Assembly: GCA_947627875.1 (NCBI GenBank)
Contig: CANQXS010000005.1
Coordinates: 62,001 to 126,000 of the forward strand
DNA length: 64,000 nucleotides
Origin: an uncultured Clostridia bacterium
Lineage (GTDB): Bacteria; Bacillota; Clostridia; Oscillospirales; Ruminococcaceae
Direction of reading: 5' to 3'
Under the pieces are notes generated by a model, which saw nothing but the letters and a program-made list of their open reading frames with translations, ran no database searches and had not been told where the DNA came from. Each line of letters begins with the position of its first letter. Positions within the stretch are counted from its first letter, which is position 1. Both the position numbers and the translations under genes were made by a program. Positions 1 through 7,827 of this stretch are shown here, one piece after another.

Positions 1-1992
1 GAGCTCATATCCGACGTCGGCGGCAGCGTAAGCGCGGTCGGCAGCGAGAACGGCTCCCTCGTTCTTAACCCCGGAGACACCGCTACCGTCACCGTAACTG
101 CCGACAGCGGCTACGTCATCGACACGGTCATCGCCTCCGGTCTCACCAAGAACGTAAACTACTCCGAGAACGGCGAGACATATTCCTTCGAGGTCTCCTA
201 TGACGACATCGAGCTCGGCGCGACCATCGTCAGCGCGAAGTTCATAGCCGCCTCGGTCGCTTCTCAGCTCGAGGGCGAAAGCGTCATACCCGAGGTCACC
301 GCTCCCGCGCCCTTCAGCATCGGCACCACTACCGTCAGCGTTGAAAACGGCGGCAGCCTCGTTTTAAGAGTATCCGACCCCAACAACGCCTACGCCTATC
401 AGTGGTATCAGGTAAACGGCAACGGCGAAGGTCACGACAGAATGGTCGGCACCGGCGATGAGCTCATCATCAGTGAAGCCGACAGCAAATACGCCGGCAC
501 TTACTACGTTACGGCTGTAGCCTTTGCCGGCGGCAGCACCGCCTCCACAAAGTCGAACGACTTTGTTACCGTCAACGTGACCCACGCCCACGAGTACGGC
601 AAGCAGGGCTATGCATCGGGCGACAGCGGTCACTACTTCATCTGCAATGTCTGCGGAGAGCATTCCGATATACAGCCTCACGTTTACAACGCCCAGGGCG
701 TATGCGGCTACTGCGGTCATACCAATGACGGCACCCACGAGCACGACTACGGCAGCGTTTACTACTCCGCCGGAGACGCGGGTCACTATCAGTCCTGTAA
801 CCATATAAATGCCGACGGCACCGTCTGCGGCTCCGTTACCCCGACCGTTCCCCACGAATACGGACCCGACGGAAAGTGCAAGCTCTGCGGTCATTATAAT
901 GACGCTATGCACACTCACACTTACGGCGACGAGCTCCTCTACGACGACGCCTCGGGTCACTACACTCAGTGCACTCATATCAATCCCGAGACCGGCGAGC
1001 GCTGCGCTTCGCGCACGGCACTTCTGCCTCACGACACCCAGAACGCCGACCATAAATGCGCCTGCGGCTATGCCGACGTAACTGTTGAGCATACCTACGG
1101 CGGCTATGTTGCCGACGGCGAGCGCGGTCATTACAAGGTCTGCGAGGTCTGCGGAACTCATTCTCCCGTCGAGGAGCATATCTACGGCGACGACGGAGTC
1201 TGCACTGCCTGCGGATTTGTCAACGACGCCGCTCATAAGCACATCTACGACGACGAATGGGAATATGACTCCCAAGGTCACTATCAGGTCTGCGAGCGCC
1301 TTATGCAGGACGGCAGCGCCTGCCCCGTCAGAAAGGATTACGCCGAGCACCGCTACGACGCCGAAGGAAGATGTATCTGCGGATATGTCAACGACGCGGT
1401 ACACGTTCACAATACCCTCGGCAGCTATACCGCCGACGGCGATAACGGTCACTACAGATACTGCACTCATCTTAACGCAGACGGCACCGTCTGCGGTCAG
1501 CGCACCGACATCGAGCCTCACCAATACGGCGCCGACGGTGTCTGCGCCCTCTGCAAATACGTCAGCAGCGATACTCACGTTCACACCTTCGGGACCGAGC
1601 TCTTCTACGACGACGCCTCGGGGCATTACACCCGCTGCACCCATGTAAATCCCGTCACGGGCTTGCAGTGTACCGTTCGCTCCCAAATCGTCCCGCATGA
1701 TACGAATAACGCCGCCCACAAATGCGTCTGCGGCTACACCGCTCCCGCAACGCATGTTCATTCCTACCTTCTGAACTTCAACAGCTACAACCACTGGTAT
1801 CAGTGCGCAGGCTGCGGTGAGATCGCGGGAATGTCGCAGCATACGTTCGTCAACGGCGTCTGCACGGTATGCAGGGTTCCCGACCCGAACGCCGGCGCTG
1901 AAGTTCAGCCTCCCGAGACCGCTCCCGACGACAGCGGAGTCGAAATCGAAGCTCCTACCGAGGGCAAGGCTCAGCTCACTTTCGCCGAGTAA
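1..1992 (+). CDS. Cys/His-repeat surface protein, 3' part
   Basis: The frame is open from base 1 to a TAA at 1990-1992, so only the C-terminal 663 residues are present and the true start lies upstream. The first part (to about base 570) looks like beta-rich Ig-like modules, one with a YQWYQV stretch and one ending in YAGTYYV. The rest is a tandem array of modules containing H-x-YG, GHY, and C-x2-C pairs, spaced roughly 50-70 residues and alternating between two forms (GHYxxCxxCG and GHYxxCxHxNxxTGxxC). Similar Cys/His repeats occur in large extracellular proteins of gut Firmicutes; metal binding is possible but unproven. The C-terminus is acidic and has no LPXTG signal or membrane helix, so anchoring must lie in the missing part. 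An exported location is inferred. Confidence is high that it is coding, low on function. Confidence 0.85.
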   Translation, partial: ELISDVGGSVSAVGSENGSLVLNPGDTATVTVTADSGYVIDTVIASGLTKNVNYSENGETYSFEVSYDDIELGATIVSAKFIAASVASQLEGESVIPEVTAPAPFSIGTTTVSVENGGSLVLRVSDPNNAYAYQWYQVNGNGEGHDRMVGTGDELIISEADSKYAGTYYVTAVAFAGGSTASTKSNDFVTVNVTHAHEYGKQGYASGDSGHYFICNVCGEHSDIQPHVYNAQGVCGYCGHTNDGTHEHDYGSVYYSAGDAGHYQSCNHINADGTVCGSVTPTVPHEYGPDGKCKLCGHYNDAMHTHTYGDELLYDDASGHYTQCTHINPETGERCASRTALLPHDTQNADHKCACGYADVTVEHTYGGYVADGERGHYKVCEVCGTHSPVEEHIYGDDGVCTACGFVNDAAHKHIYDDEWEYDSQGHYQVCERLMQDGSACPVRKDYAEHRYDAEGRCICGYVNDAVHVHNTLGSYTADGDNGHYRYCTHLNADGTVCGQRTDIEPHQYGADGVCALCKYVSSDTHVHTFGTELFYDDASGHYTRCTHVNPVTGLQCTVRSQIVPHDTNNAAHKCVCGYTAPATHVHSYLLNFNSYNHWYQCAGCGEIAGMSQHTFVNGVCTVCRVPDPNAGAEVQPPETAPDDSGVEIEAPTEGKAQLTFAE

Positions 1993-2000
1993 ACAAAAAC

Positions 2001-2034
2001 AAAGCCCGCAGGATAAATCCTGCGGGCTTTTTCT
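2001..2034. terminator. Bidirectional intrinsic terminator
   Basis: A perfect stem AAAGCCCGCAGGA / TCCTGCGGGCTTT with a 4-base loop is followed by T on both strands. It separates the convergent surface protein and ricT genes. Confidence 0.9.
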
Positions 2035-2042
2035 ATGCTGTT

Positions 2043-2906
2043 TTATTCCTTTTCGAGCTCCTTGAGGGCGTTTATCTCCTCGCGGCTCAGCCTCATAACC
2101 GAGTCCTTCACGAGCTTTACCTGATCGCGGGTAAAAACTGCGTCGCCGCCCGTGCCGTCGAGCTTAACGTGCATCTTCCCCGAAATAAGGTTTACGTCGG
2201 TGACCGTTCCGCGCCCCGAGGGCGTATCGACCACCGCGCCGAATTTCGGCGTGATTTTCAGAAGCTCCTCATAGCCGTCCTGCTCGTATTTCAAGCAGCA
2301 CATCAGCCTGCCGCAGGTGCCGGATATCTTAGTCGGGTTGAGCGAAAGGCTCTGCTCCTTCGCCATTTTTATCGAGACTGGCTGGAAATCTCCCAAGAAG
2401 CTCGAGCAGCAGAACGGTCTGCCGCAGATTCCGAGACCGCCGAGCATCTTCGCCTCGTCTCTTACTCCTATCTGCCTCAGCTCTATTCTCGTGCGGAATA
2501 CCGAGGCGAGCTCCTTTACAAGCTCGCGGAAGTCGACCCTGTTCTCGGCGGTGAAATAAAAGAGCAGCTTCGAGTTGTCAAAGGTGCATTCAACGTCGAC
2601 AAGGCTCATCTTAAGCCCCAGCTTCGCGATTTTTTCCTCGCAAATCCCGAAGGCTTCGTCCTCTTTGAGCCTGTTTTTTTCTATCTGCTTCATATCGTCC
2701 TCGGTGGCAATCCTTATAACCGCCTTGAGCGGCGCGACTATCTCGCTTTCGTCGACCTGCTTGTTCCCGAACACGACAAGTCCGCATTCCACGCCCCTTG
2801 CAGTCTCGACGATAACGCTTTCGCCGCTCTTTATCACGAGCCCGCCGGGGGCAAAGTAATAGATCTTTCCGACGTTCTTAAAGCGAACGCCTATTATTTC
2901 GGTCAT
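2043..2906 (-). CDS. ricT: RicT/YaaT family PSP1-domain protein
   Basis: This 287-residue protein matches the RicT (YaaT) family. In Bacillus, RicT works with RicA and RicF as an Fe-S complex that promotes RNase Y-dependent mRNA processing and affects sporulation and competence. The cysteine-rich signature is visible as GLGICGRPFCC and CGRLMCCLKYE in the PSP1 domain, and these cysteines are the expected cluster ligands. It is the last gene of the reverse-strand set darA-holB-ricT and starts 16 bp after holB. The same order (with tmk and yaaR) is found in Bacillus, which supports the call. It ends at the shared terminator with the preceding convergent gene. Confidence 0.93.
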   Translation of the reverse strand: MTEIIGVRFKNVGKIYYFAPGGLVIKSGESVIVETARGVECGLVVFGNKQVDESEIVAPLKAVIRIATEDDMKQIEKNRLKEDEAFGICEEKIAKLGLKMSLVDVECTFDNSKLLFYFTAENRVDFRELVKELASVFRTRIELRQIGVRDEAKMLGGLGICGRPFCCSSFLGDFQPVSIKMAKEQSLSLNPTKISGTCGRLMCCLKYEQDGYEELLKITPKFGAVVDTPSGRGTVTDVNLISGKMHVKLDGTGGDAVFTRDQVKLVKDSVMRLSREEINALKELEKE

Positions 2907-2922
2907 AAAAAATATCCTTTCC

Positions 2923-3885
2923 TTAACGGTTTACCGCAAGCCTGCCGCAGAGGTCGCTCAGGCAGAGCAGGGCAGAGGCGTTGCCGTTTATTTTGGCTTC
3001 GGCGGCTGTTATCTCGTCATACATCTGCCGCAGCGAGCTTCGGCGGACTGTCTCCGAGAGCTTTTTAGCCCTCTCGCGGCAGACCGAATAAAGCTCTCCG
3101 CCGAGCTTTTGAGCTATGGCGTCGCGGATAACGCTTTTTAACGCCGCAAGAACGTCGAGACAGAGCTCGCGGTCGCCTTCGAGCGAGGTCAGGCTTCTGA
3201 GAAGCGCGTATTCGTCGCCGCTTATTATGCAGTCGGTTATCTCGCCTACGGTCTGAGGGAGCTTTTTCGCGCCGTCGTCGCCGAGGTATTCGAGGCATCT
3301 TCCTATGTTCCCGCCGAAGACCGCTATAGCCGATTCCGCGCTCTCGGAAGGTATTCCCGCCTCTAAGAGCGCCTCGCGGCATTCATCTTCGCTCGGCTCG
3401 GGAACGTTCAGAATTATTGCCCTCGAAAGAACCGTCGGCAAAATCTTTTCCTTCGTCTCAGCGGTCATAATGAAGCAGACGTGCTCCGGCGGCTCCTCGA
3501 CGATTTTCAGAAGAACGTTCTGTGCCGCGGGCAGCGCCTTGTCTATCCTCGGGAGGAAGTAGATTTTTTTCTGCCCCTCGTTCGGCGCAACGCTCGAGTC
3601 GGATATAACGGCTCTGAGGTCGTCGGCGAGGTAGTTGCCGGTCTTTCCCCTCGGCGTTACCGTGATAAAATCGGGGTGAGCCCCGTTTTTAATCATCCTG
3701 CAGGATTTGCATTTCCCGCAGGGGAGCCCCGTCCCGCGCTCGCAGAGAATCTGCGCCGCCATATATTTCGCGAGGGTCTTTTTACCGACTCCCTTTTCGC
3801 CGCAGAGAATGAACGCGTGGCAAAGCCTGTCTTTGGCGACCATTCTGCGAATAACGGTCACCGCCGTATCCTTTGAATAGAGCAT
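2923..3885 (-). CDS. holB: DNA polymerase III delta' subunit
   Basis: This 320-residue AAA+ protein is a clamp-loader subunit. It helps load the beta sliding clamp during replication. Visible features are the P-loop GEKGVGKKT near residue 30, a zinc-binding cysteine set (CERGTGLPCGKCKSC) near residue 50, and an E-E-P-P motif near residue 130 typical of delta'. The start codon overlaps the darA stop by one base (TGATG), so translation is probably coupled. The position between darA and ricT matches the Bacillus order yaaQ-yaaR-holB-yaaT, although no yaaR is present between them here. Confidence 0.93.
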   Translation of the reverse strand: MLYSKDTAVTVIRRMVAKDRLCHAFILCGEKGVGKKTLAKYMAAQILCERGTGLPCGKCKSCRMIKNGAHPDFITVTPRGKTGNYLADDLRAVISDSSVAPNEGQKKIYFLPRIDKALPAAQNVLLKIVEEPPEHVCFIMTAETKEKILPTVLSRAIILNVPEPSEDECREALLEAGIPSESAESAIAVFGGNIGRCLEYLGDDGAKKLPQTVGEITDCIISGDEYALLRSLTSLEGDRELCLDVLAALKSVIRDAIAQKLGGELYSVCRERAKKLSETVRRSSLRQMYDEITAAEAKINGNASALLCLSDLCGRLAVNR

Positions 3886-4202
3886 CAGAACTTTTCAAAT
3901 CTCTCGACGTCGGTCACGAATACAGTAGCTCCGCCCACGGTGATCTCGATAGGGTAGGTCGAGAAAGCGCCGCTGACGGCATGGGAAGGCAGGAGCTGCT
4001 TGCGCTTGCGGCAGTGAGAGCGGATAACTTCAATGGCGGTATCCACCTTGTCGTCGTCGATGCAGATAAGTATCGTGGTGTTGCCCGATTTAAGGAAGCT
4101 TCCCGTCGAGCTGAGCCGCGTCGCCTGTATCTCCTTCTGGATAAGCGCGTCCGATACGAACCTTACGTCGTCGTCGTTGATGATTGCAAAAATCAGTTTC
4201 AT
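3885..4202 (-). CDS. darA: PII-like cyclic di-AMP receptor DarA
   Basis: This 105-residue protein matches the DarA/PstA/YaaQ family, trimeric PII-like cytoplasmic proteins that bind cyclic di-AMP. The N-terminal MKLIFAIINDDD and the following TGSFLKSGNTT loop are typical of the family. The conserved GGATVFV segment near the C-terminus is also present. It is the first gene of the operon with holB and ricT. An AAAGGAG ribosome site lies just upstream, and a promoter is visible about 65 bp before the start. The downstream partner of DarA is not known in this organism. Confidence 0.93.
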   Translation of the reverse strand: MKLIFAIINDDDVRFVSDALIQKEIQATRLSSTGSFLKSGNTTILICIDDDKVDTAIEVIRSHCRKRKQLLPSHAVSGAFSTYPIEITVGGATVFVTDVERFEKF

Positions 4203-4266
4203 ATGTCCTGCTCCTTTCGGCGTCAGAATTTACGGACAGAACGGCAAAATATCTCCGTCCGAATAT

Positions 4267-4295
4267 ATGATACCACGTTTTTCACAAAAAAGCAA
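4267..4295 (-). promoter_or_regulatory. Promoter of darA-holB-ricT
   Basis: Reading on the minus strand, TTGCTT and TATCAT are separated by 17 bp. The leader between it and darA can form a small CGGAC/GTCCG hairpin. Confidence 0.65.
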
Positions 4296-4301
4296 TAAGT
4301 T

Positions 4302-4580
4302 TTAGCTCCTCACGCAATATTTTAAAGCCTCGAATATCCTTTTTCTTGCCCGCGAGAGCGTCCGCGACACCGTCGAGACCGCAACTCCGCGCTCCTCCGC
4401 GATTTTATACATATTCCTGCCCTCGAAATAATAGGCATAGACATATGCCCGCTGTTTCGGCGTAAGGCAGCCGTCGATCACCCGCATAAGCTGCCTGTTC
4501 CCGATTTTTTCCGAAGCAGCCCCGAGGCTCCGCCGCCAAAGCACGATATCGGCGCCGTCGGAAGAAACAAGCTCTCTCAT
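4302..4580 (-). CDS. Sigma-70 region 4-like HTH protein
   Basis: This 92-residue protein consists almost only of a sigma region 4-type helix-turn-helix. The segment LTPKQRAYVYAYYFEG followed by IAEERGVAVSTVSRTLSRARKRI is the classic pattern for -35 recognition. There is no region 2, so it is not a complete sigma factor. It could be a stand-alone activator, an anti-sigma-like partner or a remnant. Its start overlaps the stop of the upstream small gene by 4 bases (ATGA), so the two form a two-gene operon. No target is evident. Confidence 0.75.
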   Translation of the reverse strand: MRELVSSDGADIVLWRRSLGAASEKIGNRQLMRVIDGCLTPKQRAYVYAYYFEGRNMYKIAEERGVAVSTVSRTLSRARKRIFEALKYCVRS

Positions 4581-4792
4581 TCCTCCTTCCCCGATACATA
4601 GAGCATCATCGCGCGCATATCCGCCAAAATCTCGTATCTCTCAGCTTCAAGAGTGTTTATTCTCAGCTCGTAGTCCTTCCGCTTATCCACGTCGGTCTCG
4701 AGCCGCATTTTTTCCTCAAGAGCCTTTTTGTATTTCGCGAGCCTCGAAGCCTCGCGCCCGTATTCCTTTATCATTTCCTTAAAATTCTTCAA
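4577..4792 (-). CDS. Small coiled-coil protein of unknown function
   Basis: This is a highly charged, Lys/Glu/Arg-rich helical protein of about 71 residues, and I do not recognise the family. The start chosen is a TTG at 4792 because AAGGAG sits 9 bp before it; an ATG at 4837 in the same frame has no ribosome site and would add 15 unlikely residues. Heptad-like spacing suggests a coiled coil. It is translationally coupled to the sigma-region-4-like gene that follows, so a partner role in regulation is plausible but inferred. Confidence 0.65.
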   Translation of the reverse strand: MKNFKEMIKEYGREASRLAKYKKALEEKMRLETDVDKRKDYELRINTLEAERYEILADMRAMMLYVSGKEE

Positions 4793-4860
4793 TTCAAATA
4801 TCTCCTTATGATTTGGTGTTCCGCACGAAAAGAACAAATGTTCTTTATTCCTTGATTACT

Positions 4861-4888
4861 ATGATAGCGATTTTTTTAAAAAAGTCAA
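4861..4888 (-). promoter_or_regulatory. Promoter of the sigma-like pair
   Basis: On the minus strand TTGACT and TATCAT are separated by 16 bp in an A/T-rich divergent region. Confidence 0.6.
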
Positions 4889-4929
4889 CATCAAATCAAA
4901 AAAGAGTCTGATTTTTCGGACTTTACCTA

Positions 4930-4958
4930 TTGCATTTAACATAAAGTCATGATATAAT
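4930..4958 (+). promoter_or_regulatory. Promoter of DUF896-WYL operon
   Basis: TTGCAT and TATAAT are separated by 17 bp, 32 bp before the DUF896 start codon. Confidence 0.7.
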
Positions 4959-4990
4959 AAACAAAAAGACTTTAAGACTCGGAGGGCGCT

Positions 4991-5191
4991 ATGGAACTTG
5001 ACAAGATACACAGAATCAACTTTTTGGCAAAAAAGGCGAAGACCTCCGGTCTGACCGCCGAGGAGAGGCGCGAGCAGAAAAAGCTCCGCGACGAATACCG
5101 CGAAGAGGTCCGCCGCAGCCTTGAAGACGAGCTCAGCCGCGTCGAATTCACCGACGCTCCGCTAAACGGCGGAAGGAAGGGGAGAGGATAA
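4991..5191 (+). CDS. DUF896 (YnzC-like) protein
   Basis: This 66-residue protein matches the DUF896/YnzC family of small helical Firmicute proteins. The N-terminal pattern of the family is visible: I-x-RIN-x-LA-x-KAK-x-x-GLT-x-EE, then a charged helix. Its function is unclear; Bacillus relatives include a gene in the SOS-linked yneA operon. A GGAGG site precedes the ATG. Its stop overlaps the start of the WYL regulator (TAATG), implying coupled translation. Confidence 0.85.
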   Translation: MELDKIHRINFLAKKAKTSGLTAEERREQKKLRDEYREEVRRSLEDELSRVEFTDAPLNGGRKGRG

Positions 5192-6198
5192 TGCCCGAAG
5201 CAAGACCGAAGCAGAAGCAGAAGCTTTTATATCTGCAAAAAATTCTGCTTGAGCAGACCGACGAGAACCATAAGCTCTCGGGTCCCGAGCTCATAGAAAA
5301 GCTCGAGCAGTACGGCATATCTGCCGAGCGCAAAACCATTTACGACGATATCTCGGTGCTCATAGAGTCTGGGCTCGACATTGAAATAGACCGCCAGGGT
5401 CATTCCAACGTCTACTATGTCGCGTCGCGCCTGTTTCAGGAGGAGGAGCTCTATGTCCTTGCCGACGCCGTAGCCTCCTCAAAATTCCTGACTCAAAAGA
5501 AGTCCAACGAGCTGATTAAAAAGCTCCAGCAGCTCACGAGCAGATACGCCGCCCAGCATCTGCGCCGCACCGTTTACGTCGGCAACCGCGCCAAGAGCTA
5601 CAACGAAACCGTCTATTACTCTACCAACGCTATCCACGAGGCCATCAACACAAACAGGCAGATATCATTTAAATACACCGAATACGACCTTACAAAGCAG
5701 AAGCGCTTCCGCCACGGCGGCGCGGTATATACCGTCTCGCCCTACTACCTCATTTGGGAGAACGAATGCTATTACCTCGTCTGCTACTGCAACAAGCACG
5801 AAAAGATCTGCCGCTACCGCGTCGACAGAATGGCTGAGGTCTCGGTCACCGACCAAAAGCGCCGCGAGCTCACCCTCGATGAAGAGGGGCTCGCCAAAAC
5901 CCTCCGCGCCACATATAATATGTACGGCGGGACTGAGGCGTCGGTCGTCCTCGAGCTGCCCGAAAAGCTCGTAGACGTCATCATCGACCGCTACGGCGAA
6001 TCGGTCCGTATAAATCCCGTCGGCGGAGGAAGGTTCACCGTAAGGCTCGACGTTCAAATCAGCCCGACGTTCTGGGGCTGGCTCTTCCAATTCGGACCCG
6101 AAGCAAAGGTAATATCGCCGGATTGGGTCGTCGGCGAGGCAAAAAAACTCCTCTCGGATATGCAGCGGGTCTACCGCGAGCCGAGAGAGGAATACTGA
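5191..6198 (+). CDS. HTH-WYL domain transcriptional regulator
   Basis: This 335-residue protein has an N-terminal winged helix (about residues 8-70, type 11 HTH) followed by a WYL domain (about 140-240) and a WCX-like C-terminus. WYL-family hallmarks are YTVSPYYLIWENECYYLVCYC and a CRYRVDRM stretch. WYL proteins are ligand-sensing regulators, often responding to nucleic acids or nucleotides, and act in DNA damage, phage defence or metabolism. It is coupled to the DUF896 gene and ends at a strong terminator. No defence genes are adjacent, so its target cannot be read from context. Confidence 0.88.
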   Translation: MPEARPKQKQKLLYLQKILLEQTDENHKLSGPELIEKLEQYGISAERKTIYDDISVLIESGLDIEIDRQGHSNVYYVASRLFQEEELYVLADAVASSKFLTQKKSNELIKKLQQLTSRYAAQHLRRTVYVGNRAKSYNETVYYSTNAIHEAINTNRQISFKYTEYDLTKQKRFRHGGAVYTVSPYYLIWENECYYLVCYCNKHEKICRYRVDRMAEVSVTDQKRRELTLDEEGLAKTLRATYNMYGGTEASVVLELPEKLVDVIIDRYGESVRINPVGGGRFTVRLDVQISPTFWGWLFQFGPEAKVISPDWVVGEAKKLLSDMQRVYREPREEY

Positions 6199-6207
6199 AT
6201 AAAAAAT

Positions 6208-6238
6208 CCCTCCCCCGAGCGATCGGGAGAGGGTATAT
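6208..6238. terminator. Intrinsic terminator
   Basis: An 11-bp stem (one mismatch) CCCTCCCCCGA / TCGGGAGAGGG with a short loop serves the WYL operon and possibly the convergent metY. Confidence 0.75.
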
Positions 6239-6244
6239 TTTTGA

Positions 6245-7528
6245 TTATTTTACCGCGGCGAAGCCCTGTTCGAGGTCGGCGATTATGTCGTCGATGTGCT
6301 CCGTTCCGATAGAGAGGCGAATCGTGTTCTGCCTGATTCCCTGCTCTTCGAGCTCCTCGTCGGTGAGCTGAGCGTGGGTGGTGGTCGCGGGATGGATAAC
6401 GAGGCTCTTTACGTCGGCTACGTTCGCCAGAAGCGAGAATATCTTAAGGCTGTCGATGAATTTATGCGCCTCGGCTCTGCCGCCCTTTATCTCGAAGGTG
6501 AATATCGAAGCCCCGCCGTTCGGGAAGTATTTTTCGTAGAGCGCGTGGTCGGGGTGATCGGGGAGCGAGGGGTGGTTCACCTTTACCACCTGCGGGTGGT
6601 GAGCGAGGTATTCGACTACCTTCTTGGTGTTCTCGGCGTGGCGTTCGAGCCTGAGCGAGAGGGTCTCAACGCCCTGAAGAAGCAGGAAAGCGTTGAAGGG
6701 CGAGATGCAGGCGCCGGTGTCTCTTAAGAGTACCGCGCGTATGTAGGTCACGAACGCCGCAGGACCCGCAGCGTCGGCGAAGCAAACGCCGTGGTAGCTC
6801 GGATTGGGCTCGGCGAGCGCCGGGAACTTGCCCGAGGCTTTCCAGTCGAACTTTCCTGAGTCTACGATAATTCCGCCGAGCGTCGTTCCGTGACCGCCGA
6901 TAAACTTTGTTGCGGAGTGGATAACGATGTCGGCTCCGTGCTCTATCGGACGGATAAGGTAGGGCGTTCCGAAGGTGTTGTCTATAACGAGCGGGATATT
7001 GTGCCTGTGGGCTATTTCGGCGACGGCGTCGATGTCGGGAATGTCGCTGTTGGGGTTGCCGAGGGTCTCAAGGTAAACGGCACGGGTGTTCCAGCGGATA
7101 GCCTTCTCTACCTCTTCGAGATCGTGGGCGTTCACAAAGGTTGTCTGAATTCCGAAGTGCGCGAAGGTCTGACCGAGAAGGTTATAGCTCCCGCCGTAAA
7201 TGGTCTTCTGCGCGACGATATGCCCGCCGTCCTGTGCGAGAGCCGCCGCAGCGTAGGTTACCGCTGCCGCTCCCGAAGCGACCGCAAGAGCCGCCGAGCC
7301 GCCCTCGAGCGCGGCTATTCTTTTTTCTAAAATCTCCTGAGTAGGGTTGGTGAGTCTGCCGTATATGTTGCCCGATTTAGAGAGACCAAACCTCGCCGCG
7401 GCGTCCGCGGAACTGTCGAACACATAAGAAGTCGTCTGATAGATAGGGACCGCCCTCGAATCGGTAGCGGGATCGGGCTGCTCCTGCCCTACGTGAAGCT
7501 GAAGAGTCTCAAATTTGTAATTGCTCAT
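6245..7528 (-). CDS. metY: O-acetylhomoserine sulfhydrylase
   Basis: This 427-residue PLP enzyme of the Cys/Met metabolism family makes homocysteine from O-acetylhomoserine and sulfide; a role in cysteine-linked reactions is also possible. The PLP lysine is K208 in HSATKFIGGHGTT, and the long insert and overall length fit MetY rather than shorter cystathionine synthases. The start is the ATG at 7528, preceded by AGAGGAT; an in-frame ATG 18 bp upstream lies before that site. The gene stands alone behind a promoter, a short leader ORF and a terminator hairpin, which indicates attenuation control. Confidence 0.92.
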   Translation of the reverse strand: MSNYKFETLQLHVGQEQPDPATDSRAVPIYQTTSYVFDSSADAAARFGLSKSGNIYGRLTNPTQEILEKRIAALEGGSAALAVASGAAAVTYAAAALAQDGGHIVAQKTIYGGSYNLLGQTFAHFGIQTTFVNAHDLEEVEKAIRWNTRAVYLETLGNPNSDIPDIDAVAEIAHRHNIPLVIDNTFGTPYLIRPIEHGADIVIHSATKFIGGHGTTLGGIIVDSGKFDWKASGKFPALAEPNPSYHGVCFADAAGPAAFVTYIRAVLLRDTGACISPFNAFLLLQGVETLSLRLERHAENTKKVVEYLAHHPQVVKVNHPSLPDHPDHALYEKYFPNGGASIFTFEIKGGRAEAHKFIDSLKIFSLLANVADVKSLVIHPATTTHAQLTDEELEEQGIRQNTIRLSIGTEHIDDIIADLEQGFAAVK

Positions 7529-7580
7529 AAAATATCCTCTTTTCATTAAATTAAATTCAGATTGATGCCGAATTTGAGCG

Positions 7581-7701
7581 AAAAAAATCCGGAAAGCTTA
7601 CAAAGCTCCCGGGCAAACGGCAGATTATCACAAAATCATCGGAGTGATTTCAGGCGCGCGAAAACAATGCCGAACGCCCCGCCGCATAAGCTGCCCGGGA
7701 G
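7581..7701 (-). promoter_or_regulatory. metY transcription attenuator
   Basis: On the minus strand a bulged stem at 7612-7589 (CCGGGAGCTT with AAGCTTTCCGG, 3-base loop) is followed by a run of seven T, as in an intrinsic terminator. Its 5' arm overlaps TGCCCGGGAG (7615-7606), which is perfectly complementary over 10 bases to CTCCCGGGCA (7701-7692) inside the leader ORF. The two pairings exclude each other, giving a terminator/antiterminator switch. Confidence 0.72.
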
Positions 7702-7757
7702 ATAAACATTCGACGCATACAACCGACAGTATTGAAACCGAAGATGCCGATCGCCAT
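7650..7757 (-). CDS. Putative 35-residue metY leader peptide
   Basis: A 35-codon ORF starts with ATG 8 bp after a perfect AGGAGG and lies between the metY promoter and the attenuator terminator. It encodes Cys at codon 13 directly followed by Met at codon 14, with another Met at codon 17 (local sequence GCMRRMF). The antiterminator strand spans the last base of codon 19 to codon 22. A ribosome stalled at codons 13-14 for lack of charged tRNA-Cys or tRNA-Met would leave that strand free, allowing readthrough into metY, while an advancing ribosome would cover it. I did not match it to a known family. Confidence 0.65.
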   Translation of the reverse strand: MAIGIFGFNTVGCMRRMFISRAAYAAGRSALFSRA

Positions 7758-7798
7758 TTTCACTGCCTCCTGATTGCTTTCGCTCAAATTATGAGGCA

Positions 7799-7827
7799 AG
7801 AATATCACATTTTTTCGGATATGTCAA
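7799..7827 (-). promoter_or_regulatory. Promoter of metY leader
   Basis: On the minus strand TTGACA and TATTCT are separated by exactly 17 bp, about 30 bp before the leader-ORF ribosome site. Confidence 0.8.

Noticed and set aside
364-1842. A 492-codon open frame antisense to the Cys/His repeat protein
   Set aside because: Low-complexity Val/Ala/Gly composition is typical of a reverse shadow of a repeat gene, and no start context is present.
4302-4580. A full sigma factor
   Set aside because: Only region 4 is present; there is no region 2 for -10 recognition or melting.
5191-6198. Part of a phage-defence island because of the WYL regulator
   Set aside because: No nuclease, methylase, reverse transcriptase or other defence gene is adjacent; neighbours are housekeeping genes.
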